This document shows, piece after piece, positions 8,187 through 15,010 of a stretch of DNA of 64,000 nt; the first letter of the stretch is position 1, and each line of letters starts with the position of its first letter. The notes beneath the pieces were generated by a model. That model searched no databases and was not told where the DNA came from. It worked only from the letters and a program-made list of their open reading frames with translations. A program made the translations under genes and the position numbers. Origin of the DNA: Lactococcus carnosus (lineage in GTDB: Bacteria; Bacillota; Bacilli; Lactobacillales; Streptococcaceae); assembly GCF_006770265.1 (NCBI RefSeq), contig NZ_CP017194.1, positions 1,302,001 to 1,366,000 of the forward strand. Direction: 5' to 3'.

Positions 8187-8785
8187 TTTGTTTTGCTGTA
8201 TTTATTATAGGTATTAGTTTACTATTGCTTAGTTTTTTTAAGAGAAAAACTAAGAAAAGAGCAGTTATCACAATAGCTATAGGTTTTTTATTAGTTACTG
8301 TAGGTGTTTCACTATCTGCTTGTGCTTCTTCACAAAATGCTACAAGTCAACTATCAAGCAGTTCAAATACAAAATCTGAGGAAGATGAAGATAAAGAAAC
8401 TGAAGCTGATAAAAAGGCCGAAGCTGCTAAACAAGCTGAAGCTGCCAGACAAGCTGAAGTTGCTAAACAAGCCGAAGCTGCTAAACAGGCCGAAACTGCT
8501 AAACAGGCCGAAGCTACTAAACAAGCCGAAGCTGCTAAACAGGCCGAAGCTGCTAGACAAGCTGAAGCTGCTAAACAAGCTGAAGCTGCTAGACAAGCTG
8601 AGGAAGCTAGACAAGCTGAAGTTGCCAGACAAGCCGAGGAAGCTAGACAAGCTGAAGCTGCTAAGCAAGCTGAACCCGTAGCAGATGCTGGTGGCTATCA
8701 TCGTGATGCTAAAGGCAAATGGCATCGTTCTAACGGTCAATTTGCATCAAAAAGAGAGATTGCAGCTGCTGGTTTAGCTTGGTAA
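8165..8785 (+). CDS. membrane/lipoprotein with AEAAKQ hexapeptide repeats
   Basis: 206 residues. A first hydrophobic segment (residues 4-25) is followed by a basic loop (KRKTKKR) and a second hydrophobic stretch ending in a lipobox-like LSAC (Cys about 53). An acidic linker follows, then 14 copies of a six-residue unit AE(A/E/V/T)A(K/R)Q (about residues 85-168), predicted to form a long charged helix. The C-terminal module (HRDAKGKWHRSNGQFASKREIAAAG) is a compact basic motif of unknown role that I have the impression of seeing at the ends of other surface proteins of cocci. GGAGAAC serves as ribosome site. Function unknown; a cell-surface spacer or anchor is the simplest reading. Confidence 0.75.
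   Translation: MRIFLGMICFAVFIIGISLLLLSFFKRKTKKRAVITIAIGFLLVTVGVSLSACASSQNATSQLSSSSNTKSEEDEDKETEADKKAEAAKQAEAARQAEVAKQAEAAKQAETAKQAEATKQAEAAKQAEAARQAEAAKQAEAARQAEEARQAEVARQAEEARQAEAAKQAEPVADAGGYHRDAKGKWHRSNGQFASKREIAAAGLAW
8417..8668 (+). repeat. 14 tandem 18-bp coding repeats (AEAAKQ)
   Basis: Exactly 252 bp made of 14 in-frame 18-bp units of the type GCTGAAGCTGCTAAACAA. The units differ mainly by A/G at the Lys/Arg codon and by synonymous changes, so copy number is likely to vary between strains by slippage or recombination. Confidence 0.9.
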
Positions 8786-8836
8786 GCATACGAGTTATCC
8801 TTTTGCCTCACGCGTTATAAGTGCTTAAGAACATAC

Positions 8837-8874
8837 CGTGCAAATTTGATCCACGTTAAACCCAATTAGGAGGA
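8837..8874 (+). repeat. conserved 5' element, copy 2
   Basis: CGTGCAAATTTGATCCACG, then TTAAA and AGGAGGAG. It lies six bases before the start codon of the DUF4352 gene. A possible -10 (TATAAG, 8816-8821) is just upstream, which would put the element near the 5' end of the transcript. Confidence 0.8.
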
Positions 8875-8880
8875 GATATT

Positions 8881-9456
8881 ATGAGTTTAAATGATGGCAT
8901 AGAAACACCTGGGAAATCCAAAAAAACTTCACTAAGAATCATCATTTTCTTAATCAGTGTCGTACTGATTATATGTGGTGCAATAACTAGTCTCGTAACT
9001 TATAGACCAAAATCCATTTCTACTTCACTAAATGCTAAGGTGGCAAAAAAGACTGGAAAAGTTGGGCAAGACGTTATCATTAATGATGTCTACTATAAGG
9101 TAAATTCGGTGACTTACAATCCGGGTACAAAATATGCAATACCTAGAGCGGGCAATCAATTCGTCATTGTAAATGTCACGGTGACGAATAAAGGGAAAAA
9201 GACGATTGACTATAATCTATTTGATTTTAAACTAGATGATAAAGGTAACCAAACAGCATTAACTGAATCGATCATTGGTGATGACGGCAAAAATATCGTG
9301 AATGATCGATTTCCAAGTGGGAGCCTTGCCCAAGGTGGTAGTGTAACAGGTACAATGGTAGGACAGGCAAAAATAGCAGATAAAGATAGCTATAACTTAC
9401 TCTATCAATCAAATAGGCTCGCTAATAAAAACCAAATTACATTTAATTTAAACTAA
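8881..9456 (+). CDS. secreted/anchored DUF4352 protein
   Basis: 191 residues. One N-terminal membrane segment (about residues 20-40) follows a short cytosolic tail. Residues 60-185 form a beta-rich immunoglobulin-like DUF4352 domain: KVGQDVIINDVYYKVNSV, then GNQFVIVNVTVTNKGKKTI and a late GSVTGTMVG. DUF4352 domains occur in many extracytoplasmic proteins of Firmicutes and phages and have no common known function. It is followed by a strong terminator, so it is a single-gene unit behind copy 2 of the shared 5' element. Confidence 0.8.
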   Translation: MSLNDGIETPGKSKKTSLRIIIFLISVVLIICGAITSLVTYRPKSISTSLNAKVAKKTGKVGQDVIINDVYYKVNSVTYNPGTKYAIPRAGNQFVIVNVTVTNKGKKTIDYNLFDFKLDDKGNQTALTESIIGDDGKNIVNDRFPSGSLAQGGSVTGTMVGQAKIADKDSYNLLYQSNRLANKNQITFNLN

Positions 9457-9493
9457 ATGTAAAGATAGCAATGATGCGTCTATCGCGCATCTT

Positions 9494-9543
9494 AAGCAGT
9501 ACAAATACAGAGATTATCTATCTTTGTATCTGTACTGCTTTTA
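9494..9543 (+). terminator. long-stem intrinsic terminator
   Basis: AAGCAGTAC (9494-9502) pairs with GTACTGCTT, continued by a second 12-bp section containing two G-U pairs, and ends in TTTTAG. It terminates the DUF4352 gene. Confidence 0.85.
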
Positions 9544-9711
9544 GGTTTCAATCAGATGCATCTGTATCTATCAAAAACGATTTCTCTTTTTCCAATGTCA
9601 AATTTTGATATGCAACTTCCTAACATAAATTATTTTTTTACTATAAGTGAACTGCCTGCTTTTTTTAATATAAAAGGAAAAACATGATACGCTTAAATTA
9701 TCATGCCAATG

Positions 9712-9867
9712 CTAAATCTTCTTAGACCTTAACTGTGGCGTAAACTCTAGCTCATCCTCGATCTCATCATTTCTGATTTTGACAAATGTCATCGATGTAA
9801 TCGTATACTTAGCTTTTAGTGTCTCTACCTTCTTCTCAATCCAGATGCGGTTTGATATATTAATCAT
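9712..9867 (-). CDS. 51-residue hypothetical protein
   Basis: An ORF from ATG at 9867 to TAG at 9712-9714, with AGGAAGG 11 bases upstream. The peptide has an N-terminal INISNRIWIEKK, a strand-like middle (YTITSMTFVKIR) and an acidic stretch (DEIEDELEF) before a basic end. I do not recognise it. It lies in a region with signs of past mobile-element activity and may be a small phage-type gene or a relic. Confidence 0.4.
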   Translation of the reverse strand: MINISNRIWIEKKVETLKAKYTITSMTFVKIRNDEIEDELEFTPQLRSKKI

Positions 9868-9918
9868 CTTTTATACTGCCTTCCTACAAACTATTAATAA
9901 AGAAAAATATATAATTGT

Positions 9919-9947
9919 TTGATAAAAACCACTATAATTAGTACAAT
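9919..9947 (+). promoter_or_regulatory. promoter of the lipoprotein gene
   Basis: TTGATA (9919-9924), a 17-bp spacer and TACAAT (9942-9947). The predicted start (about 9954) falls at the beginning of copy 3 of the shared 5' element, so the element would be the very 5' end of the mRNA. Confidence 0.6.
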
Positions 9948-9955
9948 GAAGCCAT

Positions 9956-9993
9956 CGTGCAAACTTGATCCACGTTAAAAGCTACTAGGAGAG
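9956..9993 (+). repeat. conserved 5' element, copy 3
   Basis: CGTGCAAACTTGATCCACG, then TTAAAAGCT and TAGGAGAG, four bases before the lipoprotein start codon. It shares TTAAAAGCT with copy 1 and TGATCCACG with copy 2. Confidence 0.8.
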
Positions 9994-9997
9994 AATT

Positions 9998-10573
9998 ATG
10001 GAAAAGGCGATTATTTTAGGGTTTTTATTATGTTCAACCTTACTCGTAGGCTGTTCGAATAATAAGAAAACAACTGAAGCATCGAAAGAAAACAAAATCG
10101 AAAAAAGTGCATCAAAAAATTCAGTCACAGAAAAAACGAGTTCAAAATCAGAAGTAACAAAGTCAACTGAGCAGACAGTATCTGAGAGTGCTTCTCAAAA
10201 CCCACCCCAATCCGCTACAGAACCAGTAGTAACTGAGCAGGATATTAACCCTGGTGCTATTTTTAACGGTGACATTAGTTCTATAGTAGGTAAATGGGAA
10301 GATACAAAAGGTGATTATATCATTATCAAAAGTGACTATACTGTGACTCACTCATCAACACTAAGTTCTCCACACCCTTTTAAACCATATGAAGCTGACT
10401 ACAACCAATTCGTAGCAAATCCCGGACTTGTTGTTAGAGCCGAAAATGGCGGGTATGCTATTATGTTATTCCCAATTGGTTATCATAATACGATAGGTGA
10501 TCAATCTAACATAGATAGACCTAGACTTACATGGGGGAACTCGCCTTCTGAAGATTATTATTATAGAAAATAA
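9998..10573 (+). CDS. lipoprotein with C-terminal GxWxxxxG domain
   Basis: 191 residues. A lipoprotein signal peptide ends in LVGC (Cys about 19). A Ser/Thr/Lys/Glu-rich linker (residues 20-80) leads to a globular end starting GDISSIVGKWEDTKGDYIII. That stretch resembles the start of DUF6287-type domains of lactococcal and streptococcal lipoproteins; the match is by eye and weak. It should be exported and lipid-anchored. The gene is isolated, between its own promoter and an integrase remnant. Function unknown. Confidence 0.75.
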   Translation: MEKAIILGFLLCSTLLVGCSNNKKTTEASKENKIEKSASKNSVTEKTSSKSEVTKSTEQTVSESASQNPPQSATEPVVTEQDINPGAIFNGDISSIVGKWEDTKGDYIIIKSDYTVTHSSTLSSPHPFKPYEADYNQFVANPGLVVRAENGGYAIMLFPIGYHNTIGDQSNIDRPRLTWGNSPSEDYYYRK

Positions 10574-10581
10574 AAAACGCT

Positions 10582-10758
10582 ACTCACTCTGACATCTTCA
10601 GACATACACATGTTTCTAAACTGGCAGAGTTAAGTGTACCACTTCACATGATTCAGAAACGAGTAGGTCATGCGAATGAAGGTATTACCAGAGACATTTA
10701 CTTACATATTACTAACAAAATGAAAAGCGATACTAAGGACCTTTTAGAATTCCTTTAA
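10582..10758 (+). pseudogene. 3' remnant of a phage/ICE tyrosine integrase
   Basis: In frame from 10582 to the stop at 10756-10758 the translation contains DIFRHTHVSKLAELSVPLHM, then QKRVGHANEGITRDIYLHIT. This is the C-terminal end of a tyrosine recombinase: the RxxH box (FRHTH), the third catalytic His (GHA) and the nucleophile Tyr (IYLHIT). There is no start codon, and the N-terminal ~300 residues of a normal integrase are absent. It marks the end of an element once integrated beside rplS. Confidence 0.9.
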
Positions 10759-10783
10759 GGGTTCTTTTTTAATTGATAAAAAA

Positions 10784-10807
10784 TTGCCCCCTTTTTGCCC
10801 CCTTTTG
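10784..10807 (+). repeat. tandem TTGCCCCCTTT repeats behind the integrase remnant
   Basis: TTGCCCCC at 10784-10791 and again at 10795-10802, an 11-bp period. C-rich tandem repeats stand out in this A+T-rich sequence. Their place 25 bp after an integrase stop suits arm-type integrase binding sites or part of an attachment site; that is inference. Confidence 0.5.
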
Positions 10808-10852
10808 AATATCACTACCTTTCAAACAAACTTATAGCATGTTTTTAGACAT

Positions 10853-10880
10853 AAGAAAAACCCTTATAAAATAAGGGTTT
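10853..10880 (-). terminator. rplS terminator
   Basis: AAACCCTTAT (10858-10867) pairs with ATAAGGGTTT (10871-10880). On the minus strand it ends in TTTTTCTT, 13 bp after the rplS stop. Confidence 0.85.
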
Positions 10881-10892
10881 AACACCGATATA

Positions 10893-11240
10893 TTAACGAC
10901 GGATTTCTTTGATACGCGCTGCTTTACCTTGAAGTGCACGGAGGTAATAAAGTTTAGCACGACGTACTTTACCGTAGCGGATTACTTCGATTTTTTCTAC
11001 ACGTGGTGTGTGGATTGGGAAGATACGTTCAACACCAACACCGTTTGAAATTTTACGAACTGTATAAGTTTCTGAGATGCCTTGACCTTTACGGGCAATA
11101 ACAACACCTTCAAAAAGCTGGATACGTTCGCGCGTTCCTTCGACAACTTTAGCGTGAACACGCACAGAGTCACCAGGACGGAAAGCAGGGATGTCGCTGC
11201 GAAGTTGACCTTCGTTGATAGCTTCGATTAATGGATTCAT
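10893..11240 (-). CDS. rplS: 50S ribosomal protein L19
   Basis: 115 residues, the usual size. The sequence is plainly L19: [40 protein letters not shown] and [21 protein letters not shown]19 sits at the 30S-50S interface. It is transcribed alone from its own promoter with a structured leader. In many bacteria rplS ends a trmD operon, but no trmD is present here. The integrase scar lies directly downstream. Confidence 0.97.
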   Translation of the reverse strand: MNPLIEAINEGQLRSDIPAFRPGDSVRVHAKVVEGTRERIQLFEGVVIARKGQGISETYTVRKISNGVGVERIFPIHTPRVEKIEVIRYGKVRRAKLYYLRALQGKAARIKEIRR

Positions 11241-11249
11241 TTTTTATTC

Positions 11250-11375
11250 TCCTCTTCTACCCATCTTAAAACTTACCGTAGTATTCGTGACATAGCACAC
11301 GTTCCAGCGGATGAGCGGTTTATATGCGTCCATTACGCACCTAATTATTATATCAGGAATGATACTTATTTACAA
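11250..11375 (-). promoter_or_regulatory. rplS promoter and candidate L19 leader
   Basis: Minus strand: TTGTAA (11370-11375), 17-bp spacer, TATAAT (11347-11352). The ~90-nt leader after it can fold: TGCGT-ACGCA and CGTG-CACG stems around the CCGCTCATCCGCTGG stretch. Firmicute rplS genes often carry an autoregulatory L19 leader. I identify this one by position and folding potential only. Confidence 0.5.
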
Positions 11376-11427
11376 GCTAATTATTAAAAAAACAACTAAA
11401 AATGACAGCTTAGTCCCTATACGCGCA

Positions 11428-12732
11428 TCATAAATCAAAAATCTTGCCTGGATTCAGCATATTTTCTGGATCTAGTGCCACTTTCATCGTTTTCATCGTC
11501 GCTAAGGCAATTGGATCGCTATATTTTTCAAAATAATATTTTTTAAGCAGGCCAATCCCATGTTCAGCAGAAGGTTTCCCACCTACTTGGGCGATATAGG
11601 CATAGAGTTGTTCTAAATAGCGACTTAGTTTTTCTTCCCAGACTGCATCTGATAAGTCATTTTTTATGATATTAGCATGGATATTCCCATCACCTGCATG
11701 ACCAAAAAAGATAGCTGATAGGCTTTCTTTTTGTGCCAAGTCCTTGAGCGCGACGATTGTCGATGCTATTTTGCTGACTGGTACGACAACATCTAGTGGC
11801 TCTTGTAAGCTCTCTAGTTCAACTGAGGAAACGATGGCACCTCGAAGCTGCCAAACAGTTTGAAGGGTTTCCTCGTCTGTCAGCGTTAGCGTATACGCAC
11901 TTAAGCTACTTAAGTAACGCAGCTCTTGGGCTAATTGGTCCTCATCATTGCCATCCAAAGTAATGAGGAGGAAAGCCTCTCCAGAGATAGCAGGAAAACT
12001 TAGCCCTAATCCTTTTTCAGAATAGGCGATACTATCACGTTCAAAAAACTCGAGCGTCGCAGGCACAAGCCCACTAGACAGGATAGCAAATACCTTGGGT
12101 GAGAGTTGACTCAAGCTATCAAATCCTAGTAGGATATCACGCCTAAATTTAGGCTTAGGCTGAATCTTTAAATCAAGCTCGGTTATGACCCCTAGTGTGC
12201 CCTCGCTACCGATAAACACATCTTTCAAGTCATAGCCTGAACTATCTTTGCGATTGATCGAGCCGACCTGCATGACTTGTCCACTTGCCAATACCACACG
12301 CATGCTCCGGATGTTATCACGTGTCACACCATACTTAATGGCGCGCATGCCACCAGCATTTGTCGCAGCATTCCCACCAATCGTTGCTAGTTTGCTACCA
12401 GGATCAGGGGCATAAAAATAGGCTGTATCTGCTAAATAATCTGAAATTTGGGCAATCGTCACACCTGCTTGGACTTTTAGCGTCAACGTTTCACTGTCAA
12501 GGCTAATGATTTTGTTTAGTTTTTCTAAACTCATTAAGACTTGATGGTTATCTGGAAACGTTGCACCTGAAAGTCCTGTATGTCCACCGATGGTAATCAA
12601 TTTTTGCTTTTTTATTCTGACAGTTTGCACCATATCAATAATATCAGCTTCATGCATAGGGAAGAATATTACCTCTGCTTGTCCCTTTTCTCCAGTGACC
12701 CGATTAATTAAATACTTATCTGAAATATTCAT
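11428..12732 (-). CDS. FAD-linked oxidase, GlcD/D-lactate dehydrogenase type
   Basis: 434 residues. The N-terminal PCMH-type FAD-binding domain shows GGHTGLSGATFP, APDPGSKLATIGGNAATNAGG and GSEGTLGVITEL. The C-terminal FAD-oxidase domain shows GHAGDGNIHANI with its metal/substrate histidines and the final AEHGIGLLK. Such enzymes oxidise D-2-hydroxy acids (glycolate, D-lactate, 2-hydroxyglutarate) with FAD. The exact acid is not determinable. The start overlaps the HAD phosphatase stop (ATGA), and a HAD of this type often dephosphorylates phosphoglycolate, so the two may handle 2-phosphoglycolate to glyoxylate as a repair route; that is inference. Confidence 0.85.
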   Translation of the reverse strand: MNISDKYLINRVTGEKGQAEVIFFPMHEADIIDMVQTVRIKKQKLITIGGHTGLSGATFPDNHQVLMSLEKLNKIISLDSETLTLKVQAGVTIAQISDYLADTAYFYAPDPGSKLATIGGNAATNAGGMRAIKYGVTRDNIRSMRVVLASGQVMQVGSINRKDSSGYDLKDVFIGSEGTLGVITELDLKIQPKPKFRRDILLGFDSLSQLSPKVFAILSSGLVPATLEFFERDSIAYSEKGLGLSFPAISGEAFLLITLDGNDEDQLAQELRYLSSLSAYTLTLTDEETLQTVWQLRGAIVSSVELESLQEPLDVVVPVSKIASTIVALKDLAQKESLSAIFFGHAGDGNIHANIIKNDLSDAVWEEKLSRYLEQLYAYIAQVGGKPSAEHGIGLLKKYYFEKYSDPIALATMKTMKVALDPENMLNPGKIFDL

Positions 12733-13529
12733 CGTTTATTTTCATCCTCAACTATCGCTAAAACATCTGTCAGGCTATGGACGATAAAATCCGGATTAAT
12801 GCCTGCCACTAGCGTTTCATTTCTTCTATTTAGCCAAACTGATCTGATACCAGTTGCGTTTGCTCCTAAAACATCCGTAAGTAGATTATCGCCAACCATC
12901 AGGGTTGTCTGCTTGTCTGCTTGTAACCGAGAGAGGGCAAAGTCAAATAGCGCAGGCGCAGGTTTACCCTGGCCAAAGTCTCCAGAACTAATGATGCGCT
13001 TAAAGTACTTTCTAAGTTTAGGGACTTTCCTCAGCTTCAACTGCTGTAAAGCAGGCGCATCATTCGTCAAAAGGAGTAATGGATAGGCTTCGTACAGCTG
13101 GTCTAAAACCTCAAACGTATCCTCATATACCAGCACAGTCTCTATTCTGATTGCAATATACATCAACTCTAACACTTTAGCCATTCGTCTATCAAAAATC
13201 CCTAGGGCTGCTAAGGTACGCAGCCAAACTTTTTCACGGTATAGCCTAATATGTCGATCCAACTCAGGGAATCTTAATGTCTCATCATTAAACTTTCCCC
13301 ATAATCCCTCGATAGGACTGATACCGATCATGACTGTAAAATCATAAAAATCATAGCTTTCAAAAAGGGCCAGTGCTTCTGCTTTAAGACAGGTTTCAAA
13401 TTCATCAACAGAGAGGTGGGGATGATTAGTTCGTAAAAATGATGTCAGTCTCTCCAATGCCATACGATCAGCATGGTCTGATGATAAAAGTGTATTATCA
13501 AGGTCAAATATTAGGGCTGTTACTGTCAT
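12729..13529 (-). CDS. HAD superfamily hydrolase
   Basis: 266 residues with HAD motifs I (FDLDNTLLSS, nucleophile and acid Asp), II (LLLTND), a Lys before GQGKPAP, and IV (MVGDNLLTDVLGA). A helical cap (residues ~20-115) sits between motifs I and II, subclass C1. Related proteins dephosphorylate small phosphates (phosphoglycolate, nucleotides, sugar phosphates). It is first in a two-gene operon with the GlcD-like oxidase. Confidence 0.85.
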   Translation of the reverse strand: MTVTALIFDLDNTLLSSDHADRMALERLTSFLRTNHPHLSVDEFETCLKAEALALFESYDFYDFTVMIGISPIEGLWGKFNDETLRFPELDRHIRLYREKVWLRTLAALGIFDRRMAKVLELMYIAIRIETVLVYEDTFEVLDQLYEAYPLLLLTNDAPALQQLKLRKVPKLRKYFKRIISSGDFGQGKPAPALFDFALSRLQADKQTTLMVGDNLLTDVLGANATGIRSVWLNRRNETLVAGINPDFIVHSLTDVLAIVEDENKR

Positions 13530-13678
13530 TTATTACCTCGTTTTCTTTCCTAAAATTTAAAACTTTGCATTTCCAGGCAAGCTGCCTGTCTTTCAAGATG
13601 TCCCAATACTGTAAACATATAGCAGAGACTCGCTGATGTATTAAGATACACCATTTTTTAATGTTTGATCTTGTGCTT

Positions 13679-13687
13679 ATTATAACA
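13679..13687 (-). promoter_or_regulatory. extended -10 promoter of the HAD-oxidase operon
   Basis: Minus-strand TGTTATAAT (-10 at 13679-13684) with a TG extension and no good -35, about 150 bp before the HAD start. The rest of the 375-bp gap (13530-13906) shows only the mraY terminator and no gene. Confidence 0.5.
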
Positions 13688-13831
13688 TAAATGACTACTT
13701 TTATCTTAACTAACTACGCTAGGTCGTATTGTCTACTAAGGTTATATTGGATTGCTTTCATCAGTCAAACCTTAGCTCTTTTCTCTTGATGCCTAATCGC
13801 CTCTGTTAACTAACGATAGATCTGTAAAATA

Positions 13832-13861
13832 GAAAATGCGCTAACATCTTATGATGTCAAC
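13832..13861 (-). terminator. terminator of the division cluster after mraY
   Basis: GCTAACATC (13840-13848) pairs with GATGTCAAC (13853-13861) through a 9-bp stem with two wobble pairs. On the minus strand it is followed by GCATTTTCTATTTT. Confidence 0.65.
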
Positions 13862-13906
13862 ACATTTATCATTTTAGCATAATGAGCTAAAGCTCATATC
13901 AAAGGC

Positions 13907-14899
13907 TTAATTCTGTAAGAAATAAATGAGGAGTGCTAAGACAGATCCGATTAAGGAGATACTCCAAAAGAAACTATCTACTCGCCATTCAGACCAAGGC
14001 TTACCTTTTCCTGAAAACCCACCTAGTTCAAAATGATGATGTACAGGTGTCATCCGAAAAATGCGTTTGCCATGTGTCAGTTTAAAATACGAGACTTGTA
14101 ACATGACACTAACCGTTTCAAATACATAAACAATCCCAATCAGTAGCAAGGTCCATTCCACATTTAAAAGAATTGAAATCGTCCCTAAAACACCACCAAG
14201 TGCCAAGCTACCAACATCTCCCATAAAAATCTTTGCAGGTTTATGATTGAATAAAAAGAAAGCAAGTAAACTGCCAATAATGACAAGTATGACAAGTAAG
14301 ATATCAAACTGCTTTTGATGAATCGCTATGATAGCATAGGCAATCATAGAAATAACGACAGACATGGTGGCTAAGCCATCAATACCATCTGTTAAATTGA
14401 CCGCATTTGAAAAACCAACCAACCAAAAGACTAAGAAGACAACAAAGAACACGCCGAGTTCAATCTGATAGCCGAAGACATTCAATAAATTATCGCCAGC
14501 TTCATGTACATAGATGAGGTAGGCAATGATACCAGTGATGATTTGGGCGACTAGTTTTTGTAAACTGGTCAGCCCTTGATTTATCTGCTTGAAAATCTTC
14601 AAAAAATCATCTAAGAAACCAACGACCGCAAACATGGCAAAGACAAACCAGAGGATCATAAAATTGGCCGTTAATAAGCTAGAAACAAGCGCAAAAAGTA
14701 AAGCAATCACTAAACTAACTGTGACAAAAACGACGCCTCCCATGGTTGGAGTACCAGCTTTTGCAGCATGTTGCTTAACATCTTCATGCATCTGTTGACC
14801 ACCAATTTTTGCTTTGTGGTAAAAACGAATAAAAGATGGAATCGTGAACAAGGTGACAATAAATGCCACAGCTGCTGCAATAAGTGAGTAAAATATCAT
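13907..14899 (-). CDS. mraY: phospho-N-acetylmuramoyl-pentapeptide transferase
   Basis: 330 residues, about ten membrane segments. MraY signatures are present: [16 protein letters not shown] (catalytic Asp pair), [25 protein letters not shown] and the cytosolic TPVHHHFE loop. It moves phospho-MurNAc-pentapeptide from UDP to undecaprenyl phosphate to make lipid I at the inner face of the membrane. Last gene of rsmH-ftsL-pbp2X-mraY, 111 bp after pbp2X. Confidence 0.96.
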   Translation of the reverse strand: MIFYSLIAAAVAFIVTLFTIPSFIRFYHKAKIGGQQMHEDVKQHAAKAGTPTMGGVVFVTVSLVIALLFALVSSLLTANFMILWFVFAMFAVVGFLDDFLKIFKQINQGLTSLQKLVAQIITGIIAYLIYVHEAGDNLLNVFGYQIELGVFFVVFLVFWLVGFSNAVNLTDGIDGLATMSVVISMIAYAIIAIHQKQFDILLVILVIIGSLLAFFLFNHKPAKIFMGDVGSLALGGVLGTISILLNVEWTLLLIGIVYVFETVSVMLQVSYFKLTHGKRIFRMTPVHHHFELGGFSGKGKPWSEWRVDSFFWSISLIGSVLALLIYFLQN

Positions 14900-15010
14900 A
14901 GTTAATTTCCGTTAATTGTATCTGTCAATCTCAATAAAGCAATAGTAAGTGATTTGATTAATCATAAATTAAATCATTATTTAATCAATCTAGTCAACTT
15001 AATTTTTCAT

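Noticed and set aside
8417-8668. CRISPR-like array
   Set aside because: The 18-bp units are contiguous, in frame and coding, with no spacers and no cas genes.
8363-8740. Long open frames on the other strand and in other frames across the AEAAKQ repeat
   Set aside because: They are produced by the 18-bp repeat itself (low-complexity Leu/Ser/Phe or Lys/Leu/Pro), lack ribosome sites and overlap the supported gene.
10571-10758. Intact small gene between the lipoprotein and rplS
   Set aside because: The frame matches only the last part of an integrase and lacks a start codon and ribosome site.
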